Positions 24,990-36,338 are shown, counted from the first letter of the stretch. The stretch is DNA of 64,000 nucleotides from Sulfurovum sp. XGS-02 (GCF_023213175.1 NZ_CP093312.1:1054001-1118000); one strand, 5' to 3'. Made by a program: numbers and translations. Notes: a model not told the origin generated them from the sequence alone.

Positions 24990-25400
24990 GCATTTATTAT
25001 AACAAATTCATCTAACGCCTTGAGATCCACACTCATAAGCAATCTATTCTTGTCAAAATGATGTATACTGCATCATTTCAATCATTTCTGATTAAAATTT
25101 AATCAGTAGACTATACATAAATAACTCCATTGTTGTTATACTTAAAACACAAATATTGGAAAGTAATTTAAGAGGTATAGATACAAGGTATGATGCTTTG
25201 TATTTACAAGTGCCTGAAGTGAATTAAAACCTCCTTTTTGAATACGATGTAATCTCTCCTTATCTCACTTCAGGTACCTGTAAATACAAAAATCTCAGCT
25301 CTTAAAAAACTCCATCTCTGATAGGTATAGCCCCACATAGAGGATATAACTGTGTCAAAAAAACAAAAGCTTTTTAAGCCTGCACATTGAAGGAGGAAAG
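24990..25400. other. 411-base intergenic region with a long hairpin
   Basis: Lies between the divergent starts of the FetB-like permease and the ABC permease operon. It holds a 26-base-arm imperfect inverted repeat at 25197-25290 and, at its right end, the AGGAGG Shine-Dalgarno of the ABC permease. No coding ORF was seen. The upstream half is AT-rich and probably carries the fetB promoter. Confidence 0.6.
25197..25290 (+). repeat. Long interrupted inverted repeat upstream of an ABC transporter operon
   Basis: Arms 25197-25222 and 25265-25290 pair as TTTGTATTTACA with TGTAAATACAAA and CCTGAAGTGA with TCACTTCAGG, separated by an unpaired four-base bulge on each side (AGTG/TACC) and a 42-base loop. 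It ends 110 bases before the ABC permease start. It could be a two-part operator, a leader RNA structure or a remnant of a mobile element. Confidence 0.65.
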
Positions 25401-26219
25401 ATGAAATATGAACGTATGAAACAGATCATATTCCCACTGTTCGTTTTGATTGCCATATTAGGTATATGGAGCGGCATTGCAAGTATGGTGGACGAGTTCC
25501 CAACCTCGGCCGATACCTATGTAGCAGCTTTTGGTGGAGAAGATGCTGAAGGAGATAAAGTTGATGGTATTTTCGCTGAACCTTTTTATATAGACGATGA
25601 AGAGGATAAAGGGATCTTTTGGCATCTATTGGAATCGCTTAAAAGCGTTTTTGGAGGATTTGCACTTTCACTGATCATAGGGATCCCGTTGGGAATACAT
25701 ATAGGTATGAGCAAAAACCTGCAATATGCCTTTGATCCTTTTATCCAGATCATTAAGCCTATATCACCATTTGCATGGTTGCCCCTCTTATTTTTTATCT
25801 TCAAAGATATTAAAATGACAGTGATCTCAACGATTTTCCTTACCTCTGTCTGGCCGATCATGATCAAGACAGTCTCAGGTGTACATAGTGTCAGTGAAGA
25901 TTATATGAATGTGGCCAAAATTTTAAGATTTACCGCACTTGAAAAAGTAGTGCAGATCATACTCCCCGTTGCGGTACCGTACATTTTTTCCGGTATGAGA
26001 CTCTCACTGGGACTTTCCTGGATCGTGATCATTGGTGCTGAGATGTTAACCGGGGGTATCGGTATTGGAGTTTGGATATGGGATGCATACGATAACCTTG
26101 AGTATGCCCATGTCATCATAGGTATGATCCTGGTTGGTTTGATCGGGTTTACTTTAGATCTAATGATGAGAAGGATCGCCGATTTCTTTGATTATACAAA
26201 AAAAGGTAGAGCATCATGA
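25401..26219 (+). CDS. ABC transporter permease of the nitrate/sulfonate/taurine type
   Basis: 272 residues with a signal-anchor-like first helix, a polar periplasmic stretch (about 30-75) and five more membrane helices with the binding-protein-dependent transport signature near RLSLGLSWIVIIGAEML and the FAWLPLLFFIFKD loop. It is closest in pattern to SsuC, TauC and NrtB. ATG 25401 follows AGGAGG, and the end overlaps the ATPase start (ATGA). The long periplasmic loop after helix 1 is NrtB-like. No substrate-binding protein gene is adjacent, so the substrate cannot be named. Confidence 0.85.
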   Translation: MKYERMKQIIFPLFVLIAILGIWSGIASMVDEFPTSADTYVAAFGGEDAEGDKVDGIFAEPFYIDDEEDKGIFWHLLESLKSVFGGFALSLIIGIPLGIHIGMSKNLQYAFDPFIQIIKPISPFAWLPLLFFIFKDIKMTVISTIFLTSVWPIMIKTVSGVHSVSEDYMNVAKILRFTALEKVVQIILPVAVPYIFSGMRLSLGLSWIVIIGAEMLTGGIGIGVWIWDAYDNLEYAHVIIGMILVGLIGFTLDLMMRRIADFFDYTKKGRAS

Positions 26220-27007
26220 GTGAATTTCTAAGTTTGAAAAATATTGAAAAAAGGTTCCCAGGTCCTGGAAAAGAAGCATATATTGCACTGACTGATGTGA
26301 ATTTGGAAATTAAAAAAAATGAGATCATTTCTATCATCGGACACAAAGGGTGTGGCAAATCAACGCTGCTGAATATCATCTTGGGACTTGAAAAACAGAC
26401 CAAAGGTGATATTACGCTCAATGGAGATGCGGTCACCCAACCGGGACCGGACAGAGCAGTCGTGTTTCAGCATGGCTCTTTGCTACCATGGTTGAGCATA
26501 TATGAGAACATAGAGATGGCTATTAGAAAAATAATGCCTGAACTGGATGCAGCTGCCTTGCGTGAACGTGTAGAAGAGTTCGTATCCATAGTAAACTTGG
26601 AAGCAGCCAAAGACAAACTTCCCTGTGATATCTCCGGGGGTATGAAACAGCGTGCAGATATCGCAAGAGCCCTTTCCATCAAACCGGAGGTTTTACTGAT
26701 GGATGAACCTTTTGCATCGATAGACTCTTTAACAAGAACTACACTGCAAGAGCTTTTAATGCATATACAGCAAAGTGTTAAGACGACAATGATCATTATG
26801 ACGCATGACATAGATGAAGCCGTACTTCTCAGTGATAGAGTGGTCATGATGACCAATGGGCCTGAAGCAACCATCGGTGAGATACTTGAAGTCAATCTGG
26901 AGCGTCCGAGAAACAGAGTGGAACTTCAACATGATCCTGAGTATATCAGATGCAGGGAAGCCATTGTAGCTTTCTTTTATGAAAAATTTGCCAAAGAGGA
27001 TGAATAA
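26216..27007 (+). CDS. ABC transporter ATPase of the nitrate/sulfonate/taurine type
   Basis: 263 residues with Walker A GHKGCGKST, Q-loop VVFQHGSLLPWLS, signature DISGGMKQR, Walker B VLLMDEPFASID and switch His in MTHDIDEA. The PGPDRAVVFQ stretch resembles NrtD and CmpD. It overlaps the permease gene by four bases. With NarK at 31-32 kb the genome may have two routes for nitrate or nitrite, but SsuB- or TauB-like substrates are equally compatible. Confidence 0.88.
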   Translation: MSEFLSLKNIEKRFPGPGKEAYIALTDVNLEIKKNEIISIIGHKGCGKSTLLNIILGLEKQTKGDITLNGDAVTQPGPDRAVVFQHGSLLPWLSIYENIEMAIRKIMPELDAAALRERVEEFVSIVNLEAAKDKLPCDISGGMKQRADIARALSIKPEVLLMDEPFASIDSLTRTTLQELLMHIQQSVKTTMIIMTHDIDEAVLLSDRVVMMTNGPEATIGEILEVNLERPRNRVELQHDPEYIRCREAIVAFFYEKFAKEDE

Positions 27008-27045
27008 GCTCATACGCTTAACTTCAGAGCATCAAGCGAGTCTCA

Positions 27046-27765
27046 TCAGTAGATCCATGGTATCAGACGATAGCGTACGCGCTGTGCATAATCCCGATAC
27101 CCCTGCAGCTCCTCATGAAGGGTTTTGTCTTCCAATGCGGTTCTCAATACTGCTATGGCCAACGCCGCCAATGCAGGAATAAGGGTCCACATTGAGTTTA
27201 AGGCCATGATGATACCTGGAAGTGCCAGGAGGTTCCCGGCATAGCCCGGGTGCCGTACGATCCGGTAAGGACCACTATCGCAGACCGAATGTCCCCGGTC
27301 CGTTTGGATATGAACCGTACTGGAGAAAAAACGGTTCTCTATTAACGCCCATGTAGCAAATGCGTACCCAAGTGCGACGAGTACGAGACCAAAAGTGTGA
27401 ATCGATGTCGAAAACAGAGGTGTCCACCCATAGCGGTGATCAAGTCCTGCGACGATTACAAGGGGGAATGTGAGACTTATCGCCATCAATGGAGAAAGCA
27501 CTTTATCCCATGGTTTCGCATTCATAGTCTTCTCCGAGTCAGCCCGTTCTACCAAAATTCCCGGATGCCGCTTTTCTGCCAAGAAGCGACCGCCTGTACC
27601 GGCTACAAATAACAGCACGCCAAAGATCCAGGCCTGCCACCAGCTGGGATCTCCTCCGCATACCAGGAGAATCAGTGGGATGAAGAGATGTATGAAGACC
27701 AGAGCAAACCACAGACGGGGGCTTGGTGCACGATCTATGTTTGGATCATCGGTTTTCGATGTCAT
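27046..27765 (-). CDS. Isoprenylcysteine carboxyl methyltransferase-like membrane protein
   Basis: 239 residues with five membrane segments. The C-terminal half has the ICMT/PEMT-type SAM-binding motif GPYRIVRHPGYAGNLL and the closing ALEDKTLHEELQGYRDYAQRVRYRLIPWIY. These proteins methylate small lipophilic or thiol substrates in the membrane; the substrate is unknown. Base composition is visibly more GC-rich than in flanking genes, suggesting acquisition. It is convergent with the ABC ATPase gene and has no operon partner. Confidence 0.75.
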   Translation of the reverse strand: MTSKTDDPNIDRAPSPRLWFALVFIHLFIPLILLVCGGDPSWWQAWIFGVLLFVAGTGGRFLAEKRHPGILVERADSEKTMNAKPWDKVLSPLMAISLTFPLVIVAGLDHRYGWTPLFSTSIHTFGLVLVALGYAFATWALIENRFFSSTVHIQTDRGHSVCDSGPYRIVRHPGYAGNLLALPGIIMALNSMWTLIPALAALAIAVLRTALEDKTLHEELQGYRDYAQRVRYRLIPWIY

Positions 27766-27850
27766 TTTTTACTCCAAAATAAGCTGAGATGGCTTATGAT
27801 ACACATGTGATGTCTAACGATGTATTAGAGGTACAAAATATCCTCTATTT

Positions 27851-27885
27851 AAAACCTTATAAACACTAATAACTTTATAAGGTTT
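27851..27885. repeat. Short palindromic repeat, AAAACCTTATAA family
   Basis: Arms AAACCTTATAAA and TTTATAAGGTTT around a loop of about 10 bases. Located just downstream of the mscS stop, where it could act as a terminator. The same arms recur at 35604, 36691, 39185, 48419 and 53678. Confidence 0.7.
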
Positions 27886-27910
27886 GATTGTTAAATGATT
27901 AAGCTATGAT

Positions 27911-28744
27911 CTAAGCTTTTGCCGCTTGTGTGTGAACATCCATTTGAGGGTAAGGGATAGAGATACCTTTTTCATCAAACGTAAGTTTTACTTTTTCAAT
28001 GGTATCAAAATGTACACCCCAGTAATCTGCAGCTTTGACCCATACACGTACCGTAAAGTTCACAGAACTGTCTCCGAGTTCACCCACACCTATGAAACTT
28101 GCGCGATCCTTCAATATTCGTGCATCCGCATCGATGATCTCCTGGAGGGTGGCCTTTGCCAGTTTAAGATCATCATCATACCCTATTCCAAATACAAAAT
28201 CGACACGGCGTTCTTCTTTTTTAGAGAAATTCGTAATATTCCCCGAAGCAACGGCACTGTTCGGAATTAAAATGACTTTATTGTCCGGCGTTAACAGTGT
28301 GGTATTGAACAGTGTGATAGCTTCCACTGTACCACTCTCCCCTGCTACATTCACGAAGTTCCCTACTTCAAATGGACGGAAAAGTATCAAGATCACACCC
28401 GCACCGATATTCCCAAATGTCCCCTGAAGTGCCAAACCTATAGCCAAACCGGCAGCACCAAGTATCGCTATAAAAGAGGTCGTGTCAACACCTAAATTAT
28501 TGATCGCGGCCAAAACCACTACGACCATTAGAAGTATATCGATGACACTTGCTATAAATGCACTGAGTGTTGTATCGATCTCGCCGCGTTCCATCAGTTT
28601 TTTAATAAAGGCAGAAAGTTTATTTGCCACCCATTTACCAATGACAAAAATAGCGATAGCACCGATCACCTTTATGCCATATTCAGTACCATACTCTATT
28701 GCCATATCTACATATTTATTGACCCCTGTATTTGTTACTTCCAT
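27911..28744 (-). CDS. mscS: Small-conductance mechanosensitive channel MscS
   Basis: 277 residues, about the usual MscS length. Three membrane helices; the pore-lining TM3 has the Gly/Ala pattern ILGAAGLAIGLALQGTFGNI, followed by GVILILFRPFEVGNFV and the cytoplasmic beta domain (LIPNSAVASGNITNFS). It releases osmolytes on hypo-osmotic shock. ATG 28744 has an AAAGGGAT Shine-Dalgarno. Monocistronic. Confidence 0.92.
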   Translation of the reverse strand: MEVTNTGVNKYVDMAIEYGTEYGIKVIGAIAIFVIGKWVANKLSAFIKKLMERGEIDTTLSAFIASVIDILLMVVVVLAAINNLGVDTTSFIAILGAAGLAIGLALQGTFGNIGAGVILILFRPFEVGNFVNVAGESGTVEAITLFNTTLLTPDNKVILIPNSAVASGNITNFSKKEERRVDFVFGIGYDDDLKLAKATLQEIIDADARILKDRASFIGVGELGDSSVNFTVRVWVKAADYWGVHFDTIEKVKLTFDEKGISIPYPQMDVHTQAAKA

Positions 28745-28939
28745 TGTATCCCTTTCTTTTTTGTTCTACTTGTCGCGTTATATAATAAACATATTTATTA
28801 TAGTATGATATATTTTAGAAGCTCTTAATTAATATAGCGGAGCGTGGGCATCTTTTACTATATATGACATCCCTATCCCATAGGAACAAAGCCTGTGAGT
28901 TTCACCAAGATCTTTTTTTAGTTTTTTTATTCAAAGGTA

Positions 28940-28968
28940 TTGACATTATTACTAATTAGTACTATAAT
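28940..28968 (+). promoter_or_regulatory. Consensus sigma-70 promoter with MarR operator in the spacer
   Basis: TTGACA (28940-28945), 17-base spacer, TATAAT (28963-28968): a full consensus promoter, rare in this AT-rich window. The spacer contains the palindrome TACTAATTAGTA (28950-28961), which occurs again upstream of yceI. A repressor bound there would block polymerase directly. Confidence 0.8.
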
Positions 28969-28987
28969 GTGCATGAAGGAGATGTCA

Positions 28988-29440
28988 ATGAAAATAAAGA
29001 CACTTAAAAGTTACGGTTCTCATGCAGATAAAGCTATGGCAACATGGATACAGCTTTTCAGATCGTTCAATAAGATCAGAGCCAAAGAGTCACATTATAT
29101 TCATACATTTGATCTAACGATGAACCAGTTTCAAGTTCTGGAAGTTTTATATCACAGAGGTGATCTAAGTATAGGTGCTATCACTACACTCACTATGGGC
29201 ACACCCGGAAATATCACTGTGGTCATAAAAAATCTAAAACGAGACGGTTTCATTACTTCAATTCCTGATCAAAAAGATAAACGGTCTTCGATCATTTCAA
29301 TCACCCAAAAGGGAAGAGAAATCATCGAACAGTTGTTTCCAGATCATGCAAAAAACTTTGAAAGTTATTTTGAAGTATTAAATGATGATGAGATGGAAAC
29401 TTTATTTAATTTATTAAGAAAGTTACAGAAATCACAGTAA
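28988..29440 (+). CDS. MarR-family transcriptional regulator
   Basis: 150 residues. Winged-helix core: LTMNQFQVLEVLYHRGDLSIG, recognition helix TPGNITVVIKNLKRDGF, and wing PDQKDKRSSIISITQKG. MarR proteins are usually repressors released by aromatic or oxidising ligands. ATG 28988 is chosen because GGAG sits seven bases before it; upstream in-frame starts fall in the promoter. The palindromes in its own promoter and before yceI point to autoregulation and control of the yceI-dioxygenase genes. Confidence 0.85.
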   Translation: MKIKTLKSYGSHADKAMATWIQLFRSFNKIRAKESHYIHTFDLTMNQFQVLEVLYHRGDLSIGAITTLTMGTPGNITVVIKNLKRDGFITSIPDQKDKRSSIISITQKGREIIEQLFPDHAKNFESYFEVLNDDEMETLFNLLRKLQKSQ

Positions 29441-29459
29441 CTTTTTTTTAATTAAATAC

Positions 29460-29471
29460 TACTAATTAGTA
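29460..29471. promoter_or_regulatory. Second MarR-type operator, upstream of yceI
   Basis: TACTAATTAGTA, the same 12-base palindrome as in the marR promoter spacer, 16 bases before the yceI start codon. It sits in an AT-rich stretch that can act as a -10 region. Confidence 0.7.
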
Positions 29472-29487
29472 ATATACAGGATAAAAA

Positions 29488-30057
29488 ATGAAATTAACCA
29501 CAATCGCATTAGCTTCTATAATAAGTGTAGGAACCCTCTTTGCAGGCACATACAATGTAGACCTTGATCATTCAAATGTTGCCTTTAAAGTGAGACATAT
29601 GATGATATCCAATGTGACAGGACAGTTTAACAAATTCAGTGGTACATTTGAGTATGATGATCACTCAAAAACCTTAAGAGCGTTGAACGGAGAAGTGGAT
29701 GTAAGCTCCATCGATACCGACAATGTCAAAAGGGATGACCATCTCAAAAGTGTAGATTTCTTTGATGTTGCCAAATATCCGTCCATGCAGTTAACCCTTG
29801 AGAAGATAGAGGGTGATACCGCTACCATGAAACTTACTATGCATGGCGTGACCAAAGAGGTGAAGATGGTGTTGGAAACCAGCGGTGTGGTGATCAAAGA
29901 TCCATGGGGCAACAGTAGAACAGGTCTGTCACTCTCAGGAAAGATCAACAGAAAGGATTTTGGCCTGAATTGGAATCAACTGATAGAAACCGGTGGTGTC
30001 GCTGTTGGGGAAACCATTAAAATAAGCCTTGAGATAGAAGGTATTTTAACAAAATAA
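29488..30057 (+). CDS. yceI: YceI-family periplasmic lipocalin-like protein
   Basis: 189 residues with a signal peptide (MKLTTIALASIISVGTLFA) and the YceI pattern TYNVDLDHSNVAFKVRHMM, the DDHLKSVDFFDVAKYP segment, LTMHGVTKEVKMVLE and GLSLSGKINRKDFGLNW. YceI proteins bind long isoprenoid or quinone-like lipids in the periplasm. The gene lies between marR and a DOPA-dioxygenase-like gene with its own copy of the MarR-type operator. A lipophilic or quinone stress role is inferred. Confidence 0.92.
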   Translation: MKLTTIALASIISVGTLFAGTYNVDLDHSNVAFKVRHMMISNVTGQFNKFSGTFEYDDHSKTLRALNGEVDVSSIDTDNVKRDDHLKSVDFFDVAKYPSMQLTLEKIEGDTATMKLTMHGVTKEVKMVLETSGVVIKDPWGNSRTGLSLSGKINRKDFGLNWNQLIETGGVAVGETIKISLEIEGILTK

Positions 30058-30071
30058 CAGATGAGAAGCAC

Positions 30072-30911
30072 ATGACAAGAAAAGGTTTTCTAAAGCTGCT
30101 CGCTTTAACACTAGGAGGTGTAACAATGCCACTTGCTGCAAAGGAAACAAAAAGAGCTCCCGCTTTTTTTGTGGGCCATGGTAACCCTATGAATGCCATA
30201 GAGAACAATGCTTTCACAAGATCACTTAGAAATTTGGGAAAAGAAATACAAAGGCCAAAAGCTGTTTTAGTGATCTCCGCACATTGGACTGTACCCTACA
30301 CTGCAATTAGCCTTCATCAAAGAGATACCCTTTTGTATGATATGTATGGGTTTCCAGATGCCTTGTATCAAATAACATACCCTGCACCAAACGCTGATTT
30401 TTTAGTTTCTGATCTCCAAAAACTGTTACCTGATCTGCATGTAGAAGAGAGAGACCTGGACCATGGGGTATGGAGTGTTTTGGTACACCTGTTCCCTGAT
30501 GCAGACATTCCTGTCATGCAGCTGTCCATCAACACTACATTCTCCATGCAGGAACATTTTAAACTGGGCCGAACGATCAGAAGACTTCGTGAACATGGTG
30601 TGATGATCATTGGGAGCGGAAATGTGACACATAATCTTAGAGATATGCGCGCACTAGCAGATGCACCTGTAGTTCCCTGGGCCAAAGAGTTTGATGATTT
30701 TGTGAAACATGCCATCATACAAAAAGAGTATGATGCACTCATACACTTTGAAGAGAGACAGCGTTATGCCAAACATGCTCATCCTACGACCGAGCACTAT
30801 ATTCCACTGCTCTATATTGCCGGAAGTGCTTATGAGGATGACAAGAGTCGATCAACCTATGAAAAGATCGAGCATGGCACTCTAAGTATGCGTAACTGGC
30901 TGCTGACATAA
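30072..30911 (+). CDS. ygiD: Extradiol ring-cleavage dioxygenase (YgiD / 4,5-DOPA dioxygenase type)
   Basis: 279 residues of the LigB-like superfamily. Metal-binding positions are in APAFFVGHGNPM, VLVISAHWTVPY and GVMIIGSGNVTHNLR; TTEHYIPLLYIAGSA is the C-terminal signature. It opens with a leader TRKGFLKLLALTLGG ending AAKE, which resembles a twin-arginine signal with Arg-Lys in place of Arg-Arg. Export is therefore possible; classical YgiD is cytoplasmic. It lies 14 bases after yceI and probably in the MarR regulon. Substrate: a catechol-type compound, unproven. Confidence 0.82.
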   Translation: MTRKGFLKLLALTLGGVTMPLAAKETKRAPAFFVGHGNPMNAIENNAFTRSLRNLGKEIQRPKAVLVISAHWTVPYTAISLHQRDTLLYDMYGFPDALYQITYPAPNADFLVSDLQKLLPDLHVEERDLDHGVWSVLVHLFPDADIPVMQLSINTTFSMQEHFKLGRTIRRLREHGVMIIGSGNVTHNLRDMRALADAPVVPWAKEFDDFVKHAIIQKEYDALIHFEERQRYAKHAHPTTEHYIPLLYIAGSAYEDDKSRSTYEKIEHGTLSMRNWLLT

Positions 30912-30938
30912 ATATGCAAAGAAGAAGGCCATGTAGGT

Positions 30939-32219
30939 TTAGATAATGCCTCCTGATTTGGCACCCCATGTAGTTCGCCATCTGGTCTTCACTAAACTGA
31001 GTCCTGCCATAGCGACCATGACATTTGCGGCGATGAACATAAACCCTATCGTATAATCCCCAAACATCAGTGTAGATGCTCCGAGTGTCACTAAAATACC
31101 TACTCCTCCAAGAGCACCGGCTGCTCCAATGAGACCAGTCATGATACCTATATCTTTGGAAAATCTCTGTGGCACCAGTTGAAACAGAGCACCATTCGCC
31201 ATACCAAGATTTGCCATAATCAGTAACATAACAACAATTGCAAACCAAAATGACAAGCCTATAAATGCATTTATAAAGATAAGTGCTGTAACACTTGAAA
31301 AATAAATATAAAGTGACTTGATTCCTCCCACTTTATCAGCGATAGCTCCGCCTACAGGTCTAAGCAGTGCACCGGCCATAATACAAAATGCCGCAAAATA
31401 ACCCGCGACCACATGTATGTTCCCCTCTCCCAATACATCTAAACCAAACAGTGCCATCTCATCAGCATACATTGCCATAAGATAGACCTTCATATACATG
31501 GCAAATCCTACAAAAACGCCAAAGCTTACGGCATAAAAGAGGTTGAACCACCATGTATCCCTGTCCTTTAAGAGTCTTACATAGTCAGAGAGGTTCTTTG
31601 GTCTTGGGACATAGACCTCTTTGGGTGCATCTTTTGCCATGAGAACATAGATGATAAAAACGAGCAAAGAGAGAACGGCCGCTACAAAAAACACCGATTT
31701 CCATCCCCAGATCTCAGCGATCTTCGGGGCAAAAAGGAAACCAAGTACCACACCCAGATTTCCTATACCCGCGATACCGAGCACAACACCCTGCAATCTT
31801 GGTGGATACCATTGCCCTGCCTGAGGTAAAGCCACGGCAAAGGATGCTCCTGCAAAACCAAGCCCTACACCGACGAACAACAACTCCTCATAAGAGATAT
31901 GCTCCCCGAATGATGTCACATAGAACAAGGTCAATATAACAACAGCCTGTGCCACCAAAGCCGTCTTTTTCGCACCGATCTTACCCACAAAAAATCCAAG
32001 TACCACACGCAGTAAGGATCCCACAAGTATGGGCACTGAAAGCAGTGTCGCTGTTTCAGATGATGTCATCAAAAATCCATAATTGGCCAAACTATCCGTG
32101 ATCTCTGTTGCAAGTGGCGCAAGTATCGTCCAGACCATAAAACTAAAATCAAAATACAAAAATGCTGCAAACAAAGTAGAGGGGCTCCCTTCCCCCTTTA
32201 AACGTTTAATACCTATCAT
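30939..32219 (-). CDS. narK: Nitrate/nitrite transporter (MFS)
   Basis: 426 residues with twelve membrane segments and the NNP-family signatures GFAGASFAVALPQAGQWYP, GIAGIGNLGVVLGF and GLIGAAGALGG. It belongs to the NarK group that imports nitrate or exchanges nitrate and nitrite. No nitrate reductase gene is nearby; the dioxygenase is convergent and a rhodanese is divergent. The product would serve periplasmic or assimilatory nitrogen metabolism in a nitrate-using Campylobacterota species (inference). Confidence 0.87.
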   Translation of the reverse strand: MIGIKRLKGEGSPSTLFAAFLYFDFSFMVWTILAPLATEITDSLANYGFLMTSSETATLLSVPILVGSLLRVVLGFFVGKIGAKKTALVAQAVVILTLFYVTSFGEHISYEELLFVGVGLGFAGASFAVALPQAGQWYPPRLQGVVLGIAGIGNLGVVLGFLFAPKIAEIWGWKSVFFVAAVLSLLVFIIYVLMAKDAPKEVYVPRPKNLSDYVRLLKDRDTWWFNLFYAVSFGVFVGFAMYMKVYLMAMYADEMALFGLDVLGEGNIHVVAGYFAAFCIMAGALLRPVGGAIADKVGGIKSLYIYFSSVTALIFINAFIGLSFWFAIVVMLLIMANLGMANGALFQLVPQRFSKDIGIMTGLIGAAGALGGVGILVTLGASTLMFGDYTIGFMFIAANVMVAMAGLSLVKTRWRTTWGAKSGGII

Positions 32220-32379
32220 TCATACTCCTTGAGGACAAGATAAACAGTATAGTAAAGTATACATAAAAATGATACGAAGAAGTGGGATGGTGTGATTAAA
32301 TATTATACATGCTTATGTTTATACAGCATACCCATATTGGATATACTTTAAGAGGAAGTTTTAGAGGAAAGGAGCCCAT

Positions 32380-32808
32380 ATGCGAATCACACGACTTATC
32401 ATTTTTTTCATTTCTACGATGATACTTTACTGGATCGCAATGGCAGGCTTATTTATTTCTTTTGCTTACTCTAAAGGCTGGATCCTTGCAGATTTTGAGT
32501 TTATCAATGCCAAACAGGCTATCGTACGTTTAGCTGATGACAGTAACATTACACTGCTGGATGTAAGGACAGTAAAAGAGTATGAAGAAAAACACCTGAA
32601 AAACGCTATCAATATACCGGTTCAAGAACTTGACAATAGTCTAAATAGACTGGAGAAAATGAAATCCAAACCTATTATGGTCTATTGCCGGTCAGGGAGC
32701 AGAAGTATCAAAGCATCGCGTATTTTAGAAAAAAATGGATTTACACCACTGAATGTTGAAGGCGGTATCATAGAGCTGATACGTAACGATGCAGAGATAG
32801 TACGGTGA
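32380..32808 (+). CDS. Membrane-anchored rhodanese
   Basis: 142 residues. An N-terminal membrane helix (about 5-30) is followed by one rhodanese domain with LLDVRTVKEYEEKHLKNAIN and a canonical active loop YCRSGSRS (Cys plus two positively charged positions). Predicted to be anchored facing the periplasm. Start ATG 32380 after GGAG. Divergent from narK. It differs from the exported rhodanese at 17.9 kb in having a classic CRSGSR loop. Confidence 0.87.
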   Translation: MRITRLIIFFISTMILYWIAMAGLFISFAYSKGWILADFEFINAKQAIVRLADDSNITLLDVRTVKEYEEKHLKNAINIPVQELDNSLNRLEKMKSKPIMVYCRSGSRSIKASRILEKNGFTPLNVEGGIIELIRNDAEIVR

Positions 32809-32869
32809 TCTGTCTGTGATGAAAAATACTCCTGATCTTCATATAAACAGAGAAAGGAGTCATTACTGA

Positions 32870-33058
32870 CTAAGCCTTATTCTGGCCCTCCTCTTCATCA
32901 TATACACTGAAGATCGGTGTAAATCCCATAAGTTGTAGTTTTCTATCGAGCATTTTTGCATCAAAACCATTCATTCTTACAAATGACAATAATTTTACTT
33001 GTTGTTCTCTACTCAATCCTGCGAGCTCCAGCTCAAACTCAATCTCTTCTAAAGTCAT
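32870..33058 (-). CDS. Small hypothetical protein (62 residues)
   Basis: Acidic helical protein: MTLEEIEFELELAGLSREQQ, then a short helix (SFVRMNGFDAKMLDRKLQ) and a tail EEEGQNKA. The internal pattern EQQVKLLSFVRMNGFDAKML suggests two or three helices in a hairpin. ATG 33058 is preceded by an AAGGATAT Shine-Dalgarno. No family recognised. It lies alone between the rhodanese gene and katG. Confidence 0.6.
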   Translation of the reverse strand: MTLEEIEFELELAGLSREQQVKLLSFVRMNGFDAKMLDRKLQLMGFTPIFSVYDEEEGQNKA

Positions 33059-33183
33059 TATATATCCTTATAAAATCTGCCATACGTACCGATGGTTTTC
33101 CACAGATCTCAGTATTTTTGAGGATTGTACCATGCAATACTTAGATTTATAATATCTCGATACGTCCATCATTCATATCACAA

Positions 33184-35874
<2,691 letters not shown>

Positions 35875-36093
35875 ATGGCAACTCAAGTAAATGGAACAGT
35901 AAAATGGTTCAACAGTGAAAAAGGTTTCGGTTTTATCGAACAAGAAAATGGCGGAAATGATGTATTTGTACACTATCGTCAAATTAATAGTAACGGTTAT
36001 GGCCGTGTCTCTCTTAATGAAGGTCAAAAAGTGACTTTTGAGATCGGTGAAGGTCAAAAAGGACCACAGGCTGAGAACGTTACTGGTCTTTAA
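35875..36093 (+). CDS. Cold-shock domain protein (CspA family)
   Basis: 72 residues. The nucleic-acid-binding motifs are KGFGFIE (RNP1) and DVFVHY (RNP2), with the start [19 protein letters not shown] and the end [10 protein letters not shown] typical of Csp proteins. It binds single-stranded RNA as a chaperone. The SD AAAGGAAT precedes ATG 35875. The leader is long and structured, and a factor-independent terminator follows at once. Confidence 0.95.
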   Translation: MATQVNGTVKWFNSEKGFGFIEQENGGNDVFVHYRQINSNGYGRVSLNEGQKVTFEIGEGQKGPQAENVTGL

Positions 36094-36100
36094 GACCATC

Positions 36101-36124
36101 AATGGACAGAGAAGTCTGTCCATT
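36101..36124 (+). terminator. Rho-independent-like terminator of the csp gene
   Basis: Perfect 10-bp stem AATGGACAGA / TCTGTCCATT with GAAG tetraloop, followed by GTTTAG. It begins 7 bases after the csp stop. Confidence 0.75.
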
Positions 36125-36238
36125 GTTTAGATAACTTTCGTTGAAAAAATATTTATTCTTAGTTAAGTTTATATATTCTTTACTTGTTACAACCTTCTGT
36201 TTTTTGGGATTTGTCCAATTTACACATTCTTATATTAT

Positions 36239-36315
<77 letters not shown>

Positions 36316-36338
36316 ATTAAATAAAAAAAGGAAAAAAT

